In this document: piece by piece, positions 1 to 8,002 of the stretch | Numbering within the stretch: position 1 is the stretch's first letter | Layout of the letters: each line of letters starts with the position of its first letter | Assembly (NCBI RefSeq): GCF_009647655.1 | Contig: NZ_WJFD01000001.1 | Span: forward strand, 62,001 to 126,000 | Source: Chitinophaga sp. SYP-B3965 | GTDB lineage: Bacteria > Bacteroidota > Bacteroidia > Chitinophagales > Chitinophagaceae | DNA length: 64,000 nt | Direction of reading: 5' to 3' | Translations under genes and position numbers: made by a program | Notes under the pieces: generated by a model | Databases searched by the model: none | Seen by the model: the letters and a program-made list of their open reading frames with translations, nothing else | What the model was told of the DNA's origin: nothing

Positions 1-34
1 CTCGTAAAAAGATAAAATGCCTTAAATTGCGGCT

Positions 35-973
35 ATGATGAACCGCTTCGACCGCCTCACCGCTATCCTGATCCATCTGCAGTCCAAAAAGCTGGTGGTA
101 GCCCAGGAGATCGCAGATCGTTTTGAGATCAGTTTACGTACCGTGTACCGGGACATCCGTTCTCTCGAACAGGCAGGCGTACCCATCCTTGGCGAAAAGG
201 GATTAGGTTATTCCATCATGGAGGGGTATCGCCTTCCCCCGGTAATGTTTACGGAAGAAGAAGTGATCGCCTTTTTAATGGCAGAGAAGATATTGGAGAA
301 TCATGCAGACCTGCAGAACAGCGAACGTTTCAAATCCGCCATGTTCAAAGTAAGGGCAGTGTTAAGGAATGCGCAGAAGAAGGTACTGGAGGATATGGAA
401 GAAAGCATTGCTGTAAAACACAAGAACTCCGAACATAACTTCCTGATCAACGACACACTGCCCCTGCTCATAAAAGCCATCTCAGAAAAAATAGTGTTAC
501 GTGCAAATTATGCCACAGAAGAAGGCCCTGAAGAAAGGGAAATTGAACCCATCGGCATCTTTCATGAGAACGGCACCTGGAATGCCATAGCGTATTGCCA
601 CTTATTAAAGGATTACAGGCATTTCAGGGTAGAAAGGATACTGAACCTTGCCCAGACAAATAAACTCTTCCACAAGCAGCATAAGACCCTTACGGCGTAT
701 CTGGAAGGTGCCAGGAAGCAGGATCAGGTTTTCCCCGCAGTGATAGAAGTAGAGAACCAGATGGCCCGTTACCTGCAGGAGCAGAAGTTTGATTATGGCT
801 TTAAAAACGAGGATCAAGGCAAAACCCACACCCGCATGTTCTTTGATGCTCCCTGCATACAAGCCTTCTCCCGCTGGTATGTGACCTTTGCAGATCATGC
901 AAAGATCATAGAACCCACTTCTTTGAAGACGCTGTTGAAGGAACGTTTAACGAACCTGCTGAAAGTCATATAA
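35..973 (+). CDS. HTH-WYL transcriptional regulator (YafY type)
   Basis: Probable DNA-binding regulator that senses a ligand through a WYL domain. Residues about 8-60 form a DeoR-like winged helix (RLTAILIHLQSKK then VYRDIRSLEQAGVPI), and residues about 140-220 form the WYL region with ARANYAT-like and FRVERI segments. The length of 312 aa is usual for HTH_11-WYL-WCX proteins. Two ATGs lie in tandem at 35 and 38, and either could start the protein. The next gene is 80 bp downstream in the same direction but has its own promoter-like element. The target genes and ligand cannot be read from the sequence. Confidence 0.9.
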   Translation: MMNRFDRLTAILIHLQSKKLVVAQEIADRFEISLRTVYRDIRSLEQAGVPILGEKGLGYSIMEGYRLPPVMFTEEEVIAFLMAEKILENHADLQNSERFKSAMFKVRAVLRNAQKKVLEDMEESIAVKHKNSEHNFLINDTLPLLIKAISEKIVLRANYATEEGPEEREIEPIGIFHENGTWNAIAYCHLLKDYRHFRVERILNLAQTNKLFHKQHKTLTAYLEGARKQDQVFPAVIEVENQMARYLQEQKFDYGFKNEDQGKTHTRMFFDAPCIQAFSRWYVTFADHAKIIEPTSLKTLLKERLTNLLKVI

Positions 974-1041
974 AAACAGGATCTACCCCCACGGAAAATA
1001 TATCCAACTACACCTGACATACCGTTGTCACTAAGCCCCTG

Positions 1042-1049
1042 TAGCTTTG
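1042..1049 (+). promoter_or_regulatory. Bacteroidota -7 promoter element TAGCTTTG
   Basis: Exact match to TAnnTTTG, ending 4 bp before the ATG at 1054. The transcript would start at or within a few bases of the start codon, suggesting a leaderless mRNA. No well-spaced -33 TTTG is visible. Confidence 0.5.
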
Positions 1050-1053
1050 TTTT

Positions 1054-2049
1054 ATGGATATAGCCCATTACCGTCTCATGAATCAACAGCTTACCCGTTC
1101 CGCCTTTTCGGAGCCAGGGGAGCTGATCTCATGGATGGGATGTTTACAGGCAGAAGAATATACCAGCGCTAAATGGGCCATAGGCAACAGGATCCCGCAT
1201 ATTACAGATGCCCGCATAGAAAAGGATTTCAATGAAGGCAGGTTCTTTCGTGCCCAGGTTTTACGCCCCGCCTGGCATTTTGTAGCCCCTGCGGACATTG
1301 GCTGGCTGCTCAACCTCTCTGCCCACCGCATAAAGGCATTTTATAAACAGCTGCATGGTAAACTGGATATCTCTAACAGTGATCTTAAACGCAGCAAGCA
1401 TATCATCACCAAAGCCTTAACAGGAGGGGAGAAGATGACGCGCAACGAACTATTAACCCTATGCCTGCAGGCAAAAATGCGCACAGACGAGATCCGCATC
1501 AATTTCCTGTTGATGGATGCAGAACTGGATGGATTGATCGTAAACGGCGGCAGGCAGGGGAATGAGTTTACATATGAATTGCGCGAAGAACGAATGCCAG
1601 TGATGGAAAAAGAAGCCGCCATCGCAGAACTGGCCAGGCGATATTTCATCAGCAGGGGCCCCGCCACCTTACCGGATTTCGTTTGGTGGAGCGGATTAGA
1701 ATTGGCCGAAGCCAAAATGGGGCTGGAAATGATCAAAGACGGATTACAATATGCCGTGATCAACGGAGAAGCCTATTGGTTCTTTGAAACACCCGTGTTG
1801 CAGGAGCCGGATAGCGTTTCCCTCCTGCCTTCTTTTGATGAATTTACCGTAGGTTATAAAGATCGGGTAGATGAATACAAACCCTCCATCATTATAGACG
1901 GGCAAGTAGCCGGTACCTGGAAATACAGCGAAAAACGTCATAAAATAAGGATAGAAACACAGCTTTTCGTGCCTTTACAAGAGCATGCTGAAAATGCCGT
2001 ATTGCTTGCTGGAAGAGAATATGCCCGCTTTCTCGGTAAAGCGATATAA
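1054..2049 (+). CDS. winged-helix DNA-binding protein, AlkZ/HTH_42 family
   Basis: Member of the HTH_42 family, which includes the DNA glycosylases AlkZ/AlkX that unhook interstrand crosslinks or alkylated bases. The N-terminus (IAHYRLMNQQLTR) and the segment MGCLQAEEYTSAKWAIGNR match the family hallmark, in which a Q-x-Q or Q-x-D/E motif lies before an aromatic-rich helix; here it reads QAE. A C-terminal LLPSFDEFTVGYKDR segment is also typical. The 331 aa length is normal. The ATG at 1054 is chosen because family alignment covers residues 2-10, although a promoter element sits almost on top of it. Glycosylase activity is inferred, and many relatives are uncharacterised. Confidence 0.8.
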   Translation: MDIAHYRLMNQQLTRSAFSEPGELISWMGCLQAEEYTSAKWAIGNRIPHITDARIEKDFNEGRFFRAQVLRPAWHFVAPADIGWLLNLSAHRIKAFYKQLHGKLDISNSDLKRSKHIITKALTGGEKMTRNELLTLCLQAKMRTDEIRINFLLMDAELDGLIVNGGRQGNEFTYELREERMPVMEKEAAIAELARRYFISRGPATLPDFVWWSGLELAEAKMGLEMIKDGLQYAVINGEAYWFFETPVLQEPDSVSLLPSFDEFTVGYKDRVDEYKPSIIIDGQVAGTWKYSEKRHKIRIETQLFVPLQEHAENAVLLAGREYARFLGKAI

Positions 2050-2092
2050 CTCCAGGATTTCCTGAAAAATGCCCCAAAAACGGCAAATACCA

Positions 2093-2153
2093 AGTCCACC
2101 CCAAGTCCACAGTATCTCCACAGTAAGTCCACACCATCTCCACGGTTCTCCCG
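2093..2153. repeat. tandem 11-bp direct repeats, (A/T)(G/C)TCCACnnnA
   Basis: AGTCCAC or TCTCCAC recurs at 2093, 2104, 2115, 2126 and 2137, exactly 11 bp apart. A degenerate sixth unit lies near 2147. The array lies between two convergent genes. The spacing is one helical turn. Function unknown; it may be a minisatellite or protein-binding array. Confidence 0.75.
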
Positions 2154-2227
2154 ACATCCTCCTATCTATCCTCGCCTGTTCCCCCGACATTCCCCTATAC
2201 ATGACAGCCTGTACTCCCATAGTTGCT

Positions 2228-2719
2228 TTAATAAGCACTCTCACACCACAACACTGCCAAACTCACCAAAGCTGTATCATCCCACCGCAATTGTTTGATG
2301 CAGATCCTGGCTTGTATCTCCTTACCCTCAGCACTTTCCCGAAGCACTGAAGGATACAGGTTAAAAAGATATTCCAGCCGGTCTTTCTGCACCTTATCAG
2401 AAAGATGTACCAGGTACTTAAAGTCCAAAAGACTTCTTTGATCCTTTTTAGCAACCAGTAAAGTTTTATAGAAAGCTATTGAGAAATCATCCCCGTTGAA
2501 GCATATCAGGCTATCATACAATGGTTTTCTTTTATCATGGTCTTTCTCCAGCCACGCATACAGCGCAGCATCACTCATCTTCTTCAAACGCATTGCTGAT
2601 GACAACGAAGAAAAAGCCTTTGTAGTATCCCACTTCATGAAAGTTGGAGGGAGCGGTTGAGCAATAGAAAGCAACGGAGAGCCACATAAAAGAATGGCCC
2701 AGACAATTAGTTTAGTCAT
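2228..2719 (-). CDS. hypothetical secreted protein
   Basis: 163 aa with a clear N-terminal signal peptide (MTKLIVWAILLCGSPLLSIAQ). I do not recognise the family with confidence. The C-terminal segment (LDFKYLVHLSDKVQKD, then LYPSVLRESAEGKEI) resembles the helical linker found before the thioredoxin domain of Bacteroidota TlpA-like proteins, but no thioredoxin CxxC domain follows. It could be a small independent protein or the remnant of a longer one. It ends 75 bp from the 11-bp repeat array. Nothing in the sequence shows its function. Confidence 0.55.
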   Translation of the reverse strand: MTKLIVWAILLCGSPLLSIAQPLPPTFMKWDTTKAFSSLSSAMRLKKMSDAALYAWLEKDHDKRKPLYDSLICFNGDDFSIAFYKTLLVAKKDQRSLLDFKYLVHLSDKVQKDRLEYLFNLYPSVLRESAEGKEIQARICIKQLRWDDTALVSLAVLWCESAY

Positions 2720-2780
2720 AGGAAAATTGGATTTAGGGTATGTCAGAATCCTAAAACGCCGAAGGTTCAGATTTATTACA

Positions 2781-4391
2781 TTAAAGGGTTTTTGTTCCGT
2801 TGATCTTTAGTTCATCCCAGTCCAGCTGCATTTCCATCTTCCTGATCTCCTCATCACTAAAGTACTTCTCCTTTCTCAGTTTAAACAGCTCCTGGCGTTG
2901 TACTGCATAGATGTCCAGTAATACTTTATTGTACAACTCCTTTTCTTCCTGTTCCGTATCCAGGCATTCCAGTGATTCCAGGCGTTGCGAAGTAACCGCG
3001 ATATCATTCTCCAGGTTCTTTTTCAGGAAACCTACCAATTCATTTTCCATGATCTCCAACGTGTAATGCGAATTCAATCTTTCCAGCGCCGCTTGTTTCA
3101 AACGCAATTGAATCCCTGCATCCTGCTCATCTTCCGGCAGGATGGGATCGATCTCTTCGATCTTTATCCATTTCACTAAAAGTGGTAAGGTAAATCCCTG
3201 CACCACCAGCGTCACAAAAATAACCACGAAGGTGATGAAGAGGATCAGGTTCCGCAAAGGGAACGGCTCTTTATTATCCATTAAAAGGGGAATGGACAAT
3301 GCAGTGGCTAAAGACACCACACCCCGCATCCCGGCCCAGCCAGTTACTAAGGGCCCTTTCCAACCGGGAGAAGGATCTTTACGTGCAGCAGGGATGATCC
3401 ATCTTGGAATATGCGCACCCGGGAAAACCCACAGGAGCCGCAGTGCAATTACAATACCGCTGATGCACAAACCATACTTCAACGCTTCCCAAACAGAATA
3501 ATTGCCCAGTCCTGCAATAATACCCGGTAAGCCCAGGCCAATCAATATAAACACGAGTGCATTCAATACAAAAACGAGGGTGGTCCAGAGTCCCAGCATA
3601 TTCATACGTGTAGCGCCCGTATTAAAAATATCATGAGAACGGTAGGAGATAAAAAGCCCGCCGCTCACCACGGCCATTACACCAGAGAAGTGGAAAGCTT
3701 CCGCCACGAGGTATAAAAAATAAGGGGTCATGACCGTTAGTGCAGCATCAATGGCAGGTGTGGTAGGAAGGAAACGATGGAAGGCATACATGATATGCGC
3801 AATGGCTAATCCCACTACAATACCCATGCCTGCTACCCAGAAGAAATTCCCCACCGCCACATGCATCGAGAAGGTACCCGTCATTACAGCCGCAAGGGCA
3901 AAACGGAACACAATAAGCGAAGAAGCATCGTTCACCAGGCTTTCCCCTTCCAGGATGGTCAATGCCCGTTTTGGTACTTTCAGGCCCTTCAGCACAGTAG
4001 CCGCCGCCACTGCATCCGGCGGAGAAACGATCCCGCCTAAGAGGAAACCAAGGGCCAGCGTAAATCCGGGAATGATGGCCACAGAAGAATAAGCTACGAT
4101 GGTAGAAGTAAAGAACACCAGCCCGAAAGCCAGCATGGCGATAGGCCTTTTCCATTTCCAGAAATCATTCCAGGAAGTATACCAGGCTGCTTCGTATAAC
4201 AGGGGCGGCAGGAAGAGCAGGAAAATCACATCAGGGTCTATACTGATCAGCGGAAGACCGGGGATGAAACTCACGCCCAAACCGGCGAGCACCAGGAAAA
4301 TAGGGTAGGCTATCTTTATTCTTTGCGCCAGCATCACCAGCAGGAAAACAACAAAAAGAAGGGCCAGTACAAGTAAGATATTATCGTGCAT
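2781..4391 (-). CDS. Na+/H+ antiporter, CPA1 family
   Basis: Inner-membrane cation/proton exchanger for pH and sodium homeostasis. The first about 410 residues form roughly 12 hydrophobic segments. FLPPLLYE near residue 60 is the conserved TM3 motif of CPA1 exchangers. GGIVSPPDAVAA and EGESLVNDASSLIVFR carry the conserved ion-binding Asp residues of TM5/6. The last about 120 residues are a charged helical cytoplasmic tail (many E, K and R). The length (536 aa) is typical of bacterial YjcE/NhaP-like members. The gene overlaps the end of the upstream DoxX-like gene by 11 bp, so the two are probably co-transcribed. Confidence 0.93.
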   Translation of the reverse strand: MHDNILLVLALLFVVFLLVMLAQRIKIAYPIFLVLAGLGVSFIPGLPLISIDPDVIFLLFLPPLLYEAAWYTSWNDFWKWKRPIAMLAFGLVFFTSTIVAYSSVAIIPGFTLALGFLLGGIVSPPDAVAAATVLKGLKVPKRALTILEGESLVNDASSLIVFRFALAAVMTGTFSMHVAVGNFFWVAGMGIVVGLAIAHIMYAFHRFLPTTPAIDAALTVMTPYFLYLVAEAFHFSGVMAVVSGGLFISYRSHDIFNTGATRMNMLGLWTTLVFVLNALVFILIGLGLPGIIAGLGNYSVWEALKYGLCISGIVIALRLLWVFPGAHIPRWIIPAARKDPSPGWKGPLVTGWAGMRGVVSLATALSIPLLMDNKEPFPLRNLILFITFVVIFVTLVVQGFTLPLLVKWIKIEEIDPILPEDEQDAGIQLRLKQAALERLNSHYTLEIMENELVGFLKKNLENDIAVTSQRLESLECLDTEQEEKELYNKVLLDIYAVQRQELFKLRKEKYFSDEEIRKMEMQLDWDELKINGTKTL

Positions 4392-4731
4392 ATAAAGGAT
4401 GCTGTAAATAAATGATCAACCAGGAAAGCAGGAAGAAAGGCAGCTCTATGGCTACACCCTTCAGATCCCTTGTGCTGAGATGTAATACAATGATGAAAAG
4501 GATGGTGGCTGCCATGATGAAGTTACCCCAAAGGAATGTTTTCGGGAACAACACCAGTACGGAACCGATGAGGGTGATGGCACCCAGCACGGCTACACTG
4601 GTTTTACCCAGCTGCCATTTGCTGAACATCTCCAGCATTTCAGATTTGCCGGCCAGCATGGCCCAGCCTTGTTTGATCCCCATAAAAACTGCAAAGAGGA
4701 TCAGCGCTGCGTTAATGATCTTTAGTGCCAT
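4381..4731 (-). CDS. DoxX-like small membrane protein
   Basis: 116 aa with four predicted membrane helices (IINAALILFAVFMG, VAVLGAITLIGSVLVLF, FIMAATILFIIVLHL, LPFFLLSWLIIYL), like DoxX-like family proteins. The start at 4731 (MALKIINAALILF) is preferred over a longer frame opening at 4785, because the longer version would run into the divergent regulator and add a non-conserved leader. It lies first in a two-gene minus-strand unit with the antiporter. The function of DoxX-like proteins of this type is not established. Confidence 0.75.
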   Translation of the reverse strand: MALKIINAALILFAVFMGIKQGWAMLAGKSEMLEMFSKWQLGKTSVAVLGAITLIGSVLVLFPKTFLWGNFIMAATILFIIVLHLSTRDLKGVAIELPFFLLSWLIIYLQHPLYAR

Positions 4732-4763
4732 AGTCAGGATTTTTACAAATATCAGGAAATAAT

Positions 4764-4771
4764 GTTTCTTT
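4764..4771 (+). promoter_or_regulatory. probable -7 element TTTCTTTG for the Crp-type regulator
   Basis: 7 of 8 match to TAnnTTTG. It lies inside the longer possible reading frame that begins at 4762, so it argues for a downstream start at 4789 or 4804. Confidence 0.35.
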
Positions 4772-4803
4772 GTTACAAAATCCACGCGATGCCCGGTTTG
4801 TTA

Positions 4804-5355
4804 ATGGATAGCATCTTACAGCACGTATCACTGACCGAAAAGGAGCAACAGCGTTTGCCTTCCTTCTTTCAATCCTTACGCACCCGCAAACACCAGTACC
4901 TGTTGCAGGAAGGCCAGGTATGCAAATATGAATATTTTATCCTGAAAGGTTGCTGCCGGCAGTTTGAAGTAGATGCAGAAGGAAAAGAGAACGTGTTGCA
5001 ATTCAGTATTGAGGGATGGTGGATCACAGACCTGGATAGCATGCTCACACAACAGCCTTCGTTATTCAACATCGATGTACTGGAAGGAGGTGAAGTGTTA
5101 CAAATTGATAAACAAAAGCTGGACGAATTATTCAATGAAATACCTGCCGTGGAACGTTACTACCGCATCATCTCCCAACGCGCATTCATTGCATTGCAAA
5201 GAAGGATCCTCTTCCTCCAGAAACCTGCCATGGAAAGATACCAGGAGTTCATTACACGTTATCCTTTTTTAGAACAACGTTTGCCGCAACATCAGATAGC
5301 TGCGTATTTAGGGATTACGAGGGAAACTTTGAGCAGGTTAAGGAGCAGGAAGTAA
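4804..5355 (+). CDS. Crp/Fnr-type transcriptional regulator
   Basis: Short Crp-like regulator (183 aa from the ATG at 4804). The N-terminal two-thirds is a cyclic-nucleotide-binding fold (HQYLLQEGQVCKYEYFILKGCCR, then a QFEVDAEGKENVLQF stretch). The C-terminus is a helix-turn-helix (HQIAAYLGITRETLSRLR) that stops just after the recognition helix, as is common in Bacteroidota members of this size. An upstream ATG at 4762 is in frame, but a promoter-like element overlaps it. The gene is divergent from the DoxX-like/antiporter unit, which is a possible target. The ligand is unknown; the usual cAMP-contact residues were not checked. Confidence 0.85.
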   Translation: MDSILQHVSLTEKEQQRLPSFFQSLRTRKHQYLLQEGQVCKYEYFILKGCCRQFEVDAEGKENVLQFSIEGWWITDLDSMLTQQPSLFNIDVLEGGEVLQIDKQKLDELFNEIPAVERYYRIISQRAFIALQRRILFLQKPAMERYQEFITRYPFLEQRLPQHQIAAYLGITRETLSRLRSRK

Positions 5356-5404
5356 TTACTGCAAGATTTGCTAAATTTTAACGAGTTGCCAATTATCGAT
5401 GCGT

Positions 5405-5412
5405 TAACTTTA
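5405..5412 (+). promoter_or_regulatory. probable -7 element TAACTTTA
   Basis: 7 of 8 match to TAnnTTTG, 22 bp before the ATG at 5435. A TTG lies 16 bp further upstream (5386-5388). Candidate promoter for the RhuM-Fic gene. Confidence 0.35.
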
Positions 5413-5434
5413 TTACAAGAGCAAGAGAACGATA

Positions 5435-6427
5435 ATGGAAAATAATCAAATTATTATTTATCAGACACCGGATGGTGAAACATCGATAGATGTTATTTTG
5501 GATCATGATACGGTTTGGCTGGATCAGGAAAAAATTTCAGATCTTTTTCAAACAGACAGAACATCTATTACAAAACACATTAAAAATATATATAAATCCT
5601 CCGAGTTATCTGAAGAAACAACTTGTGCAAAAATTGCACAAGTTCAAACAGAGGGAAAAAGGAGGATCAACCGTAATATATCCCACTATAATCTTGATAT
5701 GATCATATCTATTGGTTATCGTGTAAATTCTATACGTGGTACACAGTTCCGCATCTGGGCTAACAAAATTCTCAAACAATACCTGGTTCGGGGATTTGTC
5801 GTGAACGAAAAACGCTTGTATGAGCAAACCCGGCAGTTTGAAGCACTTAAGCAAACTGTGCGCCTGATGGGTAATGTGTCAGGTGCGCAAAAATTATCTT
5901 CTGATGAAGCAAGCGGCCTGCTAAAAGTCATTGCCGATTACACCTATGCGCTGGATGTTCTGGACAAATACGATCATCGTAACCTAACCATTGAGGCAAC
6001 GCACAAAGATCAGTCATTCACCTTTACATACGAAGAATCGATCAAAGCAATCCAGGGATTAAAAGACAAATTCGGCGGCAGCAGGTTGTTCGGAAATGAA
6101 AAAGATGAATCGTTCAGAAGTTCAATCGCTACGATCTATCAATCTTTCGGGGGAAATGACCTATACCCCAGCATTGAAGAAAAAGCTGCTCATCTGTTGT
6201 ATTTCGTAGTCAAGAATCATTCCTTTTCCGATGGCAACAAACGGATTGCCGCTTTTCTGTTTGTCTGGTTCCTCGAAAAGAACAGCCTCCTTTATCGCGA
6301 AGACGGTACCAAACGTATTGCAGACAATGCGCTTGTAGCACTCACATTGATGATTGCCGAAAGCAAACCAGATGAGAAAGATATCATCACCCAAGTGGTT
6401 GTCAATCTTATCAATGGTTATAATTAA
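5435..6427 (+). CDS. RhuM-family / Fic-Doc fusion protein
   Basis: 330 aa with two parts. Residues about 10-130 match the RhuM virulence-protein domain (VWLDQEKISDLFQTDRTSI, later YNLDMIISIGYRVNSIRGTQFRIWA). The C-terminal half is a Fic/Doc fold with the active-site motif HSFSDGNKR at residues 262-270 (Doc-type HxFxDxNKR). Fic enzymes add AMP or another phosphate-containing group to target proteins, and Doc phosphorylates EF-Tu. No antitoxin gene with an inhibitory helix is adjacent, so an ordinary toxin-antitoxin pair is not evident. The gene is visibly more AT-rich than its neighbours, suggesting horizontal acquisition. The start fits the RhuM N-terminus (MENNQIIIYQTPDG). Confidence 0.9.
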   Translation: MENNQIIIYQTPDGETSIDVILDHDTVWLDQEKISDLFQTDRTSITKHIKNIYKSSELSEETTCAKIAQVQTEGKRRINRNISHYNLDMIISIGYRVNSIRGTQFRIWANKILKQYLVRGFVVNEKRLYEQTRQFEALKQTVRLMGNVSGAQKLSSDEASGLLKVIADYTYALDVLDKYDHRNLTIEATHKDQSFTFTYEESIKAIQGLKDKFGGSRLFGNEKDESFRSSIATIYQSFGGNDLYPSIEEKAAHLLYFVVKNHSFSDGNKRIAAFLFVWFLEKNSLLYREDGTKRIADNALVALTLMIAESKPDEKDIITQVVVNLINGYN

Positions 6428-6499
6428 CCCCTCCCACCTAAATAGCTTATATTATATTAAAAACAATATGTATATTGCCGAAAATAAACCCATACACCT

Positions 6500-7252
6500 A
6501 TGAAATTAAGAGTTTTAGGCAGTTTACTATTATTGGCTGCTGCCGTTATGATCTCCTGCAGCAAAGACAAAGATCAACCACTAAACACGCTGGTCCTCAA
6601 AATGAGACAAGGTATTATTCCCGGCGATGATACCGTTTACATCGTAAAGTACGATGCCGGCAGCCGCATTACCAGCATAATAGACAGCGTTTATGCTGAC
6701 ACATTGAAAGTTGAATACAACAGCACAGGTAAAGTTATTTCAGTACAGGATGAAGGATGGGAGCCCGCTACCTTCACCTACAATGACGCAGGCCAGTTAA
6801 CAGAAATATTTTATGAAGCCGGCGAATACTCAGAACGATATGTATTTGAATACACCAACGGTGTTCTCTCAAAAAAGAGTGAATACTCCAAAACCAATGC
6901 TAATTCACCAGCGCTCAATTTGTGGAGATATCATACCTATGTGGTAACAAATGGCAATATTACCAACATGAAGGAATATGATGCCGCAGGCGGTCTTCTT
7001 GGCGAAACAACTTTTACCTATTCCGCTTATCCGAATGCATTTAAACCTTTGTCCTTACTGAATGCCCGCAATACGCTGGGCTTAGGCGATCTGGCAAATC
7101 ATGAAACATACTTCAATAATAACCTGATCTCAAGTTCTTCCGTAGAAGGTGTGCAGACCACCTTTGCGTATACTTATGCCAGTGGTGAAAGGCTTGCTCA
7201 ATTTGTATCAAGCTCACCATATGCCATTTACACAAGGATGTTCTCCTACTAA
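6500..7252 (+). CDS. lipoprotein with YD-like repeats
   Basis: 250 aa with a lipoprotein signal peptide (LLLLAAAVMISC, lipobox ISC, Cys about residue 21). The mature part has several Y-D/N-x-x-G turns (YDAGSRITSI, YNSTGKVISV, YNDAGQLTEI, YTNGVLSKK) spaced like the YD/RHS-type beta repeats of DUF4595-like lipoproteins. Probably surface or periplasmic, with unknown role. It stands alone between the Fic gene and a strong terminator. Confidence 0.75.
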   Translation: MKLRVLGSLLLLAAAVMISCSKDKDQPLNTLVLKMRQGIIPGDDTVYIVKYDAGSRITSIIDSVYADTLKVEYNSTGKVISVQDEGWEPATFTYNDAGQLTEIFYEAGEYSERYVFEYTNGVLSKKSEYSKTNANSPALNLWRYHTYVVTNGNITNMKEYDAAGGLLGETTFTYSAYPNAFKPLSLLNARNTLGLGDLANHETYFNNNLISSSSVEGVQTTFAYTYASGERLAQFVSSSPYAIYTRMFSY

Positions 7253-7259
7253 AAATATT

Positions 7260-7295
7260 AAAAGGGCGTCTTCTCAATAGAGAAGGCGCCCTTTT
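7260..7295 (+). terminator. intrinsic terminator after the YD-repeat lipoprotein
   Basis: Sixteen-pair stem (AAAAGGGCGTCTTCTC with GAGAAGGCGCCCTTTT, one G-T pair) around the tetraloop AATA. A-rich and T-rich flanks suggest it works in both directions. Confidence 0.9.
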
Positions 7296-7310
7296 GATTA
7301 TATTTACGCT

Positions 7311-7925
7311 ATGTCCGTATTATCAATTGTACTCACCGCTCTGCTTATCCTGGTTGTATCATTCCTTCTCTACCGCTATGTGAAAGTGCATAAGCAGAAC
7401 AGGGAGTTGAATGACCAGCTAATGGAGGCCATCCGGCCATTACAGGAGAAACTGGAAAGCGGTGAGGCTGTTGATGAACAGGATATTTTACCCTATGTAA
7501 AAGATCTGAACACCAGGGAGCTGACTTTCGCATTATTGGAGCATTTGGGTAAAAGGGATCTGTTTCCTGAAGAATACTACACTTTGATAAAGGGGGCAGA
7601 AGGTAGTCTGGCCAAATGGCTCCGGTTCCCAACAGAACTGGATGCTATCCCCGATGAACTGGAGCATGTGAAACGCGTAACGATCGACTTTGATGAGGAG
7701 GGCCACAAGGTGCACTATGAAGTATTCAAATACCGCATGCACGAACCCCATTGGGCTGCAAAAACTGGCTGGATGCTGGGTGTTGTAGGTCCTTATTTTG
7801 ATGACAGCAAACCCTATGATCCTGTTGGATCTACCTTTAGCAGAATGGGTAACACAATTGATACAATTCCCCCTGAGGAAGAAGCACTGTGGGTGCATAA
7901 AAATATTTCCTTGAGGCGGAGGTAG
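7311..7925 (+). CDS. hypothetical membrane-anchored protein
   Basis: 204 aa, not recognised. One N-terminal membrane helix (VLSIVLTALLILVVSFLLYRYV) is followed by a charged coiled region (KQNRELNDQLMEAI) and a soluble domain rich in aromatic and acidic residues, including GWMLGVVGPYFDDSKPYDP. The anchor orientation suggests a cytoplasmic or periplasmic domain held at the inner membrane. It starts only 15 bp after the upstream terminator, so it needs its own promoter, which is not obvious. Confidence 0.65.
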   Translation: MSVLSIVLTALLILVVSFLLYRYVKVHKQNRELNDQLMEAIRPLQEKLESGEAVDEQDILPYVKDLNTRELTFALLEHLGKRDLFPEEYYTLIKGAEGSLAKWLRFPTELDAIPDELEHVKRVTIDFDEEGHKVHYEVFKYRMHEPHWAAKTGWMLGVVGPYFDDSKPYDPVGSTFSRMGNTIDTIPPEEEALWVHKNISLRRR

Positions 7926-7966
7926 CGTTATTGATCTGCATCACACCAATTTATTACCAAATGTCA

Positions 7967-7998
7967 TTGGAATGAAGCCGGCAAACACCTCAACTTTG
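7967..7998 (+). promoter_or_regulatory. promoter of the old yellow enzyme gene
   Basis: TTGG at 7967-7970 and CAACTTTG at 7991-7998 (7 of 8 match to TAnnTTTG), with 21 bp between the TTG and the -7 element. The ATG at 8003 is 4 bp downstream, so the mRNA would be nearly leaderless. Confidence 0.5.
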
Positions 7999-8002
7999 CC
8001 CC

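Noticed and set aside
2069..2350. Plus-strand reading frame over the 11-bp repeats
   Set aside because: Its sequence is the translation of the repeat (many Pro, His and Ser), and it overlaps the end of a better-supported minus-strand gene.
7345..7632. Antisense reading frames inside real genes (many others like it)
   Set aside because: They lie opposite well-supported coding sequences and show no domains, signals or start context; they are shadows of codon use.
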